A DNA stretch of 31,183 nt from JBHHXG01 sp046756985 (GTDB lineage: Bacteria; Pseudomonadota; Zetaproteobacteria; Mariprofundales; Mariprofundaceae): assembly GCA_046756985.1 (NCBI GenBank), contig JBHHXG010000014.1, positions 1 through 31,183 of the forward strand, in the 5' to 3' direction. The position numbers and the translations under genes were made by a program. Positions 25,177 to 31,183 of this stretch are shown here, in pieces. Below the pieces are notes generated by a model. The model made no database searches. It was given only the letters and a program-made list of their open reading frames with translations, and was not told the origin of the DNA. How positions within the stretch are numbered: the first letter of the stretch is position 1; each line of letters opens with the position of its first letter.

Positions 25177-26470
25177 CAGACTCCTTGGTGGAAGAGGAGG
25201 TTTTCTGCTGTTCAAGATCAAACAGGCGGCGTGCAGCACCCATGAATAAATCGCCTTCGATATCATCCGGCAGTGTTTTCAGCGTACGTAGCGTTGGATG
25301 CAGAAAACGTTTCATCAGTGAGCGGCTCAAGCGATCCACGGCCTGCATCTGTTCATCGGTCATACCTTTCATGTAGCGCTGTGCCTTTTCCAGCTCATCG
25401 CGGCGGCTATTCTCCACCTGCTGCTGGATATTGCGAATCAGTGGTACTGATTCCAGTGATTTCAGCCAGGCCAGAAAACCGCAGGCATCTTCATTGAGCA
25501 GGGCACGGGCCTGCTCGGATTCGCGTTCGCGATGCTCACGGTTACCCTGCGCCACCTGTTGCAGGTCATCAATATCGTACAGATAAACCCCGTCAAGCTC
25601 ACCAATACGGGGGTCAATATCCCGTGGGACGGCAATATCAACCATAAACATTGGCTTGCCGCCACGCTTTTCCATCGCCTGACAGACCGGTTCGGGTAAC
25701 AGCACATGCATGTTTGCACCGGTGCTGGACAATACGATATCAGCCGCATCCAGATATTCCGGTAGTTGTGCCAGCGTTAAGGCATGACCTTCAAACTCCT
25801 GGGCCAGGTCTTTTGCCCGCTCCAGTGTCCGGTTGGCAACCAGAATATCTCTGCAGCCGTTGCCAGCCAGATGCCGGGCAGCCAGTTCGGCCATCTCGCC
25901 AGCTCCGATGAGAAGCACCGTTTTGCCAGTCAGTTCGCCGAAAATGCGCTTGGCCAGTTCCACAGCACATGAAGAAATATTGACGGCCTGTTTGCCGATA
26001 CCTGTTTCGCTGCGCGCACGTTTGGCGGCAGCAAAGGTGGATTGATACAGGCGGTGTAAAACATGTCCAGCCGCACCGGCAGAGAGCGCATGCTCATAAG
26101 ATGTTTTGACCTGTCCCAGAATCTGAGGCTCACCAAGCACCAGTGAATCCAGACCTGCGGCTACGGCAAACAGATGTCTGACTGCATCATCCGTGGTATA
26201 GGAATACAGGTGCTTGCAAACATGATCCATATCCGTGCCGGCCTGTTCGGCAAACCACTCGTGCATGACGGCAATAGCGGCATCCGGATCATGGGTGACA
26301 GTCGTGAGCTCCACCCGGTTACAGGTGGAAAGCAGGGCCGCTTCGCGGACAGGCGGCTGCTCAATCTGTCGTTTCAGGATGGCCGGGATATCTTCCTCAG
26401 CCACGGCAAGACGCTCGCGCAATTCCACCGGTGCGGTTTTATGATTCAGACCAACATGACAGATGCGCAT
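25157..26470 (-). CDS. hemA: Glutamyl-tRNA reductase
   Basis: First step of tetrapyrrole synthesis by the C5 route: NADPH reduces glutamyl-tRNA to glutamate-1-semialdehyde. The 437 residues begin MRICHVGLNHKTAPVELRERLAV. Catalytic Cys50 is in LLSTCNRVEL. Family blocks include HLFAVAAGLDSLVLGEPQILGQVK, VLLIGAGEMAELAARHLAGNG (NADPH site), VANRTLERA, DIVLSSTGA and DIAVPRDIDP. The C-terminal dimerisation helices (RSLMKRFLHPTLRTLK) are intact. The order hemA-prfA-prmC is the classic proteobacterial one. It starts 9 bases after the preceding gene, so it probably depends on the promoter upstream of that gene. Confidence 0.97.
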   Translation of the reverse strand: MRICHVGLNHKTAPVELRERLAVAEEDIPAILKRQIEQPPVREAALLSTCNRVELTTVTHDPDAAIAVMHEWFAEQAGTDMDHVCKHLYSYTTDDAVRHLFAVAAGLDSLVLGEPQILGQVKTSYEHALSAGAAGHVLHRLYQSTFAAAKRARSETGIGKQAVNISSCAVELAKRIFGELTGKTVLLIGAGEMAELAARHLAGNGCRDILVANRTLERAKDLAQEFEGHALTLAQLPEYLDAADIVLSSTGANMHVLLPEPVCQAMEKRGGKPMFMVDIAVPRDIDPRIGELDGVYLYDIDDLQQVAQGNREHRERESEQARALLNEDACGFLAWLKSLESVPLIRNIQQQVENSRRDELEKAQRYMKGMTDEQMQAVDRLSRSLMKRFLHPTLRTLKTLPDDIEGDLFMGAARRLFDLEQQKTSSSTKESDEHTSG

Positions 26471-26479
26471 CTGCGAAGC

Positions 26480-26986
26480 CTAACCGTTCGCCAAATCCGG
26501 GTACAGAGCGCTGTCATCCTCAAGCGCCAGGGTAATTTCGATAGCAGTACCTTGCCGGCAATAAAATGCATGGACTTCAAGGCGGCCTTCTGTATCCAGC
26601 GCCAGCAAGAGATGAACAATATCGTGCTCTGTTTCCTCCGGGGCCGCCTTTTTTACCGTGTGTTCAAGCTTTTCCATAAAGGCTACATTCGGAATTCGTC
26701 CGGCAGATGACGCATGGTAAATACCGCAGAAGTGTACACCCTGCTGTCGCCAGCGATGTAATTGCGTACGAATGTCCTGTATATCCATATCACAATCATC
26801 TTTAAGTCGCCGGGCCCGGTTTATGATGGAGGCGGTTGCGAATACGGTGCCATTTTCGCAAGCAAACAGCCCACAGCAACATTCCGGCTGGGCACTCATG
26901 GCTTCATGCAGGATACACTGCAGGGGATGACGTGCGATCGACAGCGGCGTGGCGCTGGTGGCCGAATATGGCATGTAAAGAAGCAT
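26480..26986 (-). CDS. JAB/JAMM-like protein with degraded active site
   Basis: A 168-residue protein whose layout recalls bacterial JAB1/MPN (JAMM) domains: IARHPLQCILHEAMSAQPECCCGLFAC with the expected Glu35, then GVHFCGIYHASSAGRIPNVAFMEKLEHT, and the closing strand LEVHAFYCR. The JAMM motif H-x-H-x7-S-x2-D is broken. His91 is kept, but the second His is Ser93, the Ser is Val101 and the metal-ligand Asp is Met104. It should not be an active metallopeptidase if the fold assignment is right. The start may be 26986 or 26974 (both ATG, weak ribosome sites). It is the first gene of the hemA run. Six cysteines, including CCC at 36-38, hint at metal or redox chemistry. Confidence 0.55.
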   Translation of the reverse strand: MLLYMPYSATSATPLSIARHPLQCILHEAMSAQPECCCGLFACENGTVFATASIINRARRLKDDCDMDIQDIRTQLHRWRQQGVHFCGIYHASSAGRIPNVAFMEKLEHTVKKAAPEETEHDIVHLLLALDTEGRLEVHAFYCRQGTAIEITLALEDDSALYPDLANG

Positions 26987-27011
26987 AAATTGCTTCAGGC
27001 CCGGGTCAATA

Positions 27012-27097
27012 ACAAGAACCTTTTTATTCTTGTATATGTGATGGTTGTCACATAATTGTTGACTTATACTTGAACAATCGCTAGCAAATCGCGATTG
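27012..27097. promoter_or_regulatory. Divergent control region with three stacked inverted repeats, one a CRP-type site
   Basis: The 130-bp gap between the hemA run and the peptidase gene holds three perfect 7-bp dyads. ACAAGAA-N8-TTCTTGT is at 27012-27033. TATGTGA-N6-TCACATA (27035-27054) contains the exact CRP/Vfr/Clp consensus TGTGA-N6-TCACA. CAATCGC-N9-GCGATTG is at 27075-27097. TTGACT (27059-27064) and TATACT (27065-27070) are possible promoter hexamers for the plus-strand gene, but their spacing to partners is not convincing. The third dyad would lie in the leader just before the ribosome binding site GGAGGA. Confidence 0.65.
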
Positions 27098-27116
27098 TGG
27101 AGGAGTATCCCTTACT

Positions 27117-28055
27117 GTGAAAAGTTATTCGCTGATGCTGGTACCCGCATCCGGGCCTGTTCGTAACTTCCGTGTCAAGCGCGGAACACTGCTTTCCTGC
27201 GCTTTAGCAGTGATGGTTCTGGCTGGTTTTGGCGGCTGGGGCATTTACAATGTGTATACCGCTGAAAAGCTTACCCATGCCTTGAGCGAGACTGAGCAGG
27301 CGCTGGCATTGGCGCGCTCCAATTATAAACAGAAGGTTATCCAGTTACAGGGCAAGATTGATTCAGAGCACAAAAAGATGGCTATATATGCCCGCACCAT
27401 TGGACAGATGCAGGCCAGACTTTCGCGTTTGGACGCGTTGGGGTCGCGTTTGGTTGAAGTGGCGTCCCTGGATCAATCCGAATTTGATTTTGGTCTGCAA
27501 CCGGCATTTGGTGGTCCGCGTCAGGTACAGCCGACGACTCTGAATGGCGGCCTGCGGCTGAATGAAGGCGTACAATATCTGAGCGCCCGATTGGGACAAA
27601 TGGATACACAGCTTGCCGCCATCGAATATCTGTTGCAGAACAAGCGCAGTGAAAAGAGTGCACAACCACATGCATGGCCATCCGAAGGCGGCTGGCTGAG
27701 TTCAACATACGGGCTGCGCAATGACCCGTTTACAGGCGAGGTGGCGCCGCATCATGGTGTGGACATTGCCAATCGTTTCGGTGCAGCCGTGCTGGCAGCC
27801 AGCCGCGGTGTTGTTGTCTTCGCCGGCAAGATGAAAGACTTCGGCTATATGGTTGATATCGAACATGGCTATGGTTACAGATCGCGTTATGGCCACCTGT
27901 CGAACATGGCGGTCAAAGTCGGCGATGTTGTTAAAGATAATCAGCTGATTGGCCGTGTGGGTTCTTCAGGTCGCTCGACCGGGCCGCATCTGCACTATGA
28001 AGTGCATCGCTATGGTAAGCATCTTAACCCGATAACTTTTCTTCCCCGAGGCTGA
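27117..28055 (+). CDS. M23/LytM-family peptidoglycan endopeptidase
   Basis: Predicted periplasmic, membrane-anchored peptidoglycan hydrolase or its activator. GTG start with GGAGGA 12 bases upstream. The 312 residues have an N-terminal membrane helix (about 25-48), a coiled segment (about 52-115), a linker, and a C-terminal LytM domain from STYGLRNDPFTGEVAPHHGVDIA. Zinc ligands are His212 and Asp216 (HHGVD) and His293 in HLH (291-293). RYGHLSNMAVKVGDVV is also typical. The active site looks intact, unlike EnvC/NlpD-type activators. Its start lies in the multi-dyad control region, and a terminator follows. Confidence 0.92.
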   Translation: MKSYSLMLVPASGPVRNFRVKRGTLLSCALAVMVLAGFGGWGIYNVYTAEKLTHALSETEQALALARSNYKQKVIQLQGKIDSEHKKMAIYARTIGQMQARLSRLDALGSRLVEVASLDQSEFDFGLQPAFGGPRQVQPTTLNGGLRLNEGVQYLSARLGQMDTQLAAIEYLLQNKRSEKSAQPHAWPSEGGWLSSTYGLRNDPFTGEVAPHHGVDIANRFGAAVLAASRGVVVFAGKMKDFGYMVDIEHGYGYRSRYGHLSNMAVKVGDVVKDNQLIGRVGSSGRSTGPHLHYEVHRYGKHLNPITFLPRG

Positions 28056-28061
28056 GTCCGT

Positions 28062-29162
28062 TTATATCTGAAGGCTTCCGGCACTCCATGTGCCGGTTTT
28101 TGTTGCCTCATTAACATCAAAGCGAATCTCTTTCATCGATTCAGTCCTGGCTTTGAATGCATTTAAGACTTCCGGATCGAAGTGTTCCGGCATGACCCGG
28201 CCATCACCCTTGATGATGATTTCCAGGCACCGATCATGTTCAAATGCAGGCTTGTACGGACGTTTACTGCCCAGCGCATCATAAACGTCAGAAATCTGCA
28301 TGATGCGGGCTGCCAAAGGAATCTCTTCCCCGGCCAGGCCTTTCGGATAGCCGCTGCCATCCCACCGCTCATGATGCGCCAGGGCGATATCCCTGCCCAT
28401 TCTCATGTAAAGCGACGATCCGTTGCTAAGTATTTTCCCGCCAATGGTGGTGTGTTTCTTCATGGTATCCCATTCATCCGCATCCAGCGCTCCGGGTTTA
28501 AGCAGTACCTTGTCCGGAATGCCGATTTTACCCACATCGTGCATCGGACTGGCATAAAAAATAGTGTCGCAGAAGTCCGCGCTCATACCGAGCTCCTCAG
28601 CAATGAGCTTGGTGAAATAACTGATCCGCTTAACATGGGCGCCAGTTTCGTCATCCCGGTAATCGGCTGCCCGCATCAACGTGAAGATGCTGTCAAAGAA
28701 GGACTTTTTCAGCTGTTCGGTTCGTTTTTGCACCTGTTGTTCCAGAATCTGGTTGTGATATTTCAGAAAATCTCCAAGTTCCTTCAGGCGAAGCAGGTTG
28801 CGGACCCTCACGGACAGATCCAGACGATCGACCGGTTTGGAAAGGAACTCCTCAGCGCCGGCATCAAGCCCTTTAATCCTTGACTCCCGGTCCTCCAGTG
28901 CCGTGACCATAATAATGGGAATGGGTTGGGTTTCAGGGTCAGTTTTGATCGCCTGGGCAACCTGATAGCCGTTCATGACCGGCATCATGACATCCAGTAG
29001 AACCAGATCAGGATTGTGTTCGGCAATCATTTCGAGACCCTTGGCCCCGTCAGCAGCCTCAAGGGCAAGGTAGCCATCGGCCTCGAGAAAGGCCTGCAGC
29101 AGTTTGCGGTTCTTTTCCTCATCATCAACAATCAGAATCTTTGCCTGTTTTGCTTCATTCAT
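28062..29162 (-). CDS. Response regulator with HD-GYP c-di-GMP phosphodiesterase domain (RpfG-like)
   Basis: A cytosolic two-domain regulator of 366 residues. The receiver (1-125) has Asp13/Asp14, phosphoacceptor Asp57 (LVLLDVMMPVMNG), Thr87 and Lys109. A helix (130-155) links it to an HD-GYP domain (about 155-350) with the HD pair His208-Asp209 (SPMHDVGKIGIPD) and the signature HHERWDGSGYPKGL (263-276). These residues predict hydrolysis of c-di-GMP. RpfG in Xanthomonas has the same layout, acting with RpfC; a kinase with an RpfC-like N-terminus is encoded at 9569-11701. Its start overlaps the GGDEF-EAL stop (ATGA), indicating a joint transcript with opposing or redundant c-di-GMP activities. 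Confidence 0.94.
   Translation of the reverse strand: MNEAKQAKILIVDDEEKNRKLLQAFLEADGYLALEAADGAKGLEMIAEHNPDLVLLDVMMPVMNGYQVAQAIKTDPETQPIPIIMVTALEDRESRIKGLDAGAEEFLSKPVDRLDLSVRVRNLLRLKELGDFLKYHNQILEQQVQKRTEQLKKSFFDSIFTLMRAADYRDDETGAHVKRISYFTKLIAEELGMSADFCDTIFYASPMHDVGKIGIPDKVLLKPGALDADEWDTMKKHTTIGGKILSNGSSLYMRMGRDIALAHHERWDGSGYPKGLAGEEIPLAARIMQISDVYDALGSKRPYKPAFEHDRCLEIIIKGDGRVMPEHFDPEVLNAFKARTESMKEIRFDVNEATKTGTWSAGSLQI
28078..28101 (+). terminator. Terminator of the M23 peptidase gene, inside the convergent gene's 3' end
   Basis: A perfect 7-bp stem CCGGCAC/GTGCCGG with loop TCCAT is followed by TTTTT, 23 bases after the peptidase stop. The hairpin lies within the last codons of the opposite-strand HD-GYP gene, so the same bases both code and terminate. 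Confidence 0.85.
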
Positions 29163-31183
29163 GACTTGCTTCCCTTTCTAGTTTCAGCTGTAAGGTCATT
29201 CAGCAGTGCCTGCCACTTTTTCTGCCAAGCCTTGCCCTTGAAAAGCTTGGTCACTTTTTCGCCCGGTGCGGGGCGATGCAGCAGGAAGCCTTGGGCTTCA
29301 TCACAGTCATGTGTACGCAGAAATTTCAGCTGACCGGAGGTTTCCACACCTTCGGCAATAACCTTGATACCCAGATTATGAGCAAGATTGATAATGGTTG
29401 TCGTTAGCGTGACGCTGTTTTGGTCGTCAGGAAGGTGGCGGATAATTGATCGGTCAATCTTCAGGCTATCAATGGGAAAGTGTTCCAGATAGCCGAGCGA
29501 TGAAAAGCCGGTGCCAAAATTATCAATGGTCAGACGTACGCCCAGTTCTTTGAGCTGTTGCAGGATATCCATATGTTCATCCGCCTGCTCCATGATGCCG
29601 CTTTCGCTGATTTCCAGTTCAAGGCATGAGGCCGGCAGTCCGGTTTTTTTAAGAACCTTGCCTATCGTCGTTACCAGATCGCCATTATTAAGCTGCAGGG
29701 CCGAAATATTCATCGTTACATTGATAGCTATCGGCACAGAATCAGCAACCTTTTCATCCTCATCCTGCCATGCTTTACGCTGGGCGCAACTGTGTTCAAG
29801 CACCCATTCGCCGATCGGCAGGATAAGGCCGGTCTTCTCTGCCAGGGGAAGAAACTTGTCGGGCATGGTCAGTCCGTTCTGGGGATGTTGCCAGCGCAGC
29901 AATGCTTCCGTACCGGAGACCCGGCCAGTTTTGAGTTCAATTTTTAGCTGATAATGCAACTCGAATTCGCCTTGTTTGACAGCTTTGCGCAGATTTTTCT
30001 CCATATCCAGTTGCCGGGATACTTGGTCGCCAAGCGAGCGGGTGTAGAACTGGAAAGCTGAGCCGCCGGATTCCTTGGCTCTGTACATCGTGGCGTCTGC
30101 ATTTTTCAGCAGCGTATCCACATCTGTACCGTCTTTCGGGAAAAGGCTGATGCCGATACTGCTTCCCAGATTATATTGATTCCCTTCCAGTTCGACAGGA
30201 AGGGACAGCGCACTCTGAATTTTCCGGGCCACGGTAGCGGCATCTCCGGCATGTTTGATATCCATGAGAATAACGGTGAACTCATCACCTCCAAGCCGGG
30301 CCACAGTATCCATTTCACGCACGCATGCCAGTATTCTGCTGGCAACTTCTTCCAGGGTCCGGTCACCAGCTTCGTGCCCCAGCGTATCGTTAATCAATTT
30401 GAATTTATCAAGGTCAACGAATAACAGCGCCAACTGCTGTTTTCTGCGCCGCGCCTGCGCCAGCGCCTGTGATAGCCGGTCCATAAACAATGCCCGGTTG
30501 GGCAGCTTTGTCAGCTGGTCGGTATGCGCCAGGCTTTCCATCCGGTCTGCAGCCTGTTTGTGCTCGATGGTAATGCCGGTAAGGTGTGCTGCCGACTTGA
30601 TTAACTCGATTTCTGACTTGTCGGGGCTTTTGGGTTCCCTGTAATAAAGGGCGAATGTGCCGATGACCTTACCCCGGCTATTGCGAACAGGCATGGACCA
30701 GCAGGCCTTCAGGTCGTGTGCAAGGGCCAGATCGCGGTAGTCTTTCCATAAAGGGTCGGTGGCGATGTTCTCGACGACGACCATTTCATTGCGCCAGGCG
30801 GCGGTACCGCATGAACCTGCCTTGGGCCCAATTGGCTTGCCGTCAATGGCGGTGCTGTATGCTTTGGGCAGACGGGGAGCGGAGGCTGTATGTATATACC
30901 GGCCGCTTTCATCGAGCATCAGAATAGAGCTGATCGCATCAGACAACTGTGCTTCAATCATGTCATTGATGTTGTTCAGCACCTCAGATAACGCTTCTCC
31001 GCCTGCCAGCTTTTGCAATACTGTATTGTGTCCACGGACGGTTTTTTCGGTTTGCTTGCGCTGGTCGATCTCCGTTTTCAATGAGTCGACCAGGGCGATG
31101 TTTTCGAATCTGAGCTGGAGCGATTCACACAGTGTGATATTAAAGCGGCGGGACAAGAGCAGGATGACGAGGAGAAAAAACGA
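29159..31183 (-). CDS. GAF-GGDEF-EAL c-di-GMP signalling protein, 5' end beyond the window
   Basis: The frame runs off the window edge; a TTG at 31156 is open but not a credible start. The first visible residues (SFFLLVILLLSRRFN) are the end of a membrane helix, followed by LCESLQLRFENIALVDSLK, common after membrane sensor domains. Next come a GAF domain (VLQKLAGGEALSEVLNNINDMIE ... PKAGSCGTAAWRNEMVVVENIATDP), a GGDEF domain (DQLTKLPNRALF, VDLDKFKLINDTLGHEAGD, ARLGGDEF) and an EAL domain (TEALLRWQHP, LELEISES, KIDRSII, IAEGVET). The inhibitory site RxxD (REMD) lies five residues before GGDEF. In EAL the metal pair DD of DDFGTG reads Asp-Asn (TIDNFGTGFSSLGYL), so phosphodiesterase activity may be reduced. 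Cyclase activity is predicted. Confidence 0.93.
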   Translation of the reverse strand, partial: SFFLLVILLLSRRFNITLCESLQLRFENIALVDSLKTEIDQRKQTEKTVRGHNTVLQKLAGGEALSEVLNNINDMIEAQLSDAISSILMLDESGRYIHTASAPRLPKAYSTAIDGKPIGPKAGSCGTAAWRNEMVVVENIATDPLWKDYRDLALAHDLKACWSMPVRNSRGKVIGTFALYYREPKSPDKSEIELIKSAAHLTGITIEHKQAADRMESLAHTDQLTKLPNRALFMDRLSQALAQARRRKQQLALLFVDLDKFKLINDTLGHEAGDRTLEEVASRILACVREMDTVARLGGDEFTVILMDIKHAGDAATVARKIQSALSLPVELEGNQYNLGSSIGISLFPKDGTDVDTLLKNADATMYRAKESGGSAFQFYTRSLGDQVSRQLDMEKNLRKAVKQGEFELHYQLKIELKTGRVSGTEALLRWQHPQNGLTMPDKFLPLAEKTGLILPIGEWVLEHSCAQRKAWQDEDEKVADSVPIAINVTMNISALQLNNGDLVTTIGKVLKKTGLPASCLELEISESGIMEQADEHMDILQQLKELGVRLTIDNFGTGFSSLGYLEHFPIDSLKIDRSIIRHLPDDQNSVTLTTTIINLAHNLGIKVIAEGVETSGQLKFLRTHDCDEAQGFLLHRPAPGEKVTKLFKGKAWQKKWQALLNDLTAETRKGSKS

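Noticed and set aside
28182..28883. 233-codon plus-strand frame opposite the HD-GYP regulator.
   Set aside because: Shadow of a well-conserved gene; no ribosome site or domain.

Overview
The window is a dense, housekeeping-rich stretch of a Gram-negative proteobacterial chromosome. The envelope genes (fimV, lptG, hflK/hflC, a SPOR protein, a LytM peptidase, a predicted outer-membrane barrel) and the hemA-prfA-prmC order are proteobacterial. A TM1570-type RNA methyltransferase sits directly before rplS, an arrangement I associate with Thermotoga and a scattering of other phyla rather than typical gammaproteobacteria. With the c-di-GMP genes and a strong Fur site, a Zetaproteobacterium (Mariprofundus-like) is my best guess, held loosely. 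No tRNA, rRNA or CRISPR array was seen, and no transposase gene.

Layout. 147-9539 (+): SPOUT-type RNA methyltransferase, rplS, a hairpin, then glyA, nrdR, leuB, asd, fimV, an EcfT-like membrane protein and truA. Several of these overlap by ATGA, which suggests translational coupling. 9569-11701 (-): hybrid histidine kinase. 11943-12716 (+): suhB-type phosphatase, converging on lptG (-). 14204-16384 (+): hflK, hflC and a DUF2065 (YjeT-like) protein, the E. coli order. 16394-17344 (-): tandem cyclic-nucleotide-domain protein. 17421-22284 (+): mutM, argS, a SPOR protein, an AmgK-like sugar kinase and an FKBP/SlyD prolyl isomerase, ending in a clear terminator. 22474-23235 (+): outer-membrane-type protein behind a Fur-box promoter. 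26986-23273 (-): degenerate JAMM-like protein, hemA, prfA and prmC, tightly packed. 27117-28055 (+): LytM/M23 peptidase. 31183-28062 (-): GAF-GGDEF-EAL protein (cut by the window edge) and a REC-HD-GYP regulator.

The genes that work together are mainly envelope, translation and signalling genes. The hybrid kinase (RpfC-like), HD-GYP regulator (RpfG-like) and GGDEF-EAL protein point to c-di-GMP control. The SPOR protein, AmgK-like kinase, FimV (LysM) and LytM peptidase all touch peptidoglycan.

The less ordinary parts are: a 282-bp element with terminal inverted repeats between lptG and hflK, with a 79-bp internally deleted relative about 2 kb away; three different inverted repeats, one a perfect CRP-type dyad, stacked in the 130-bp divergent promoter at 26987-27116; and several proteins that keep a fold but lack signature residues (JAMM-like protein, both cNMP domains, the EAL domain). 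I did not find a wholly new multi-gene system.
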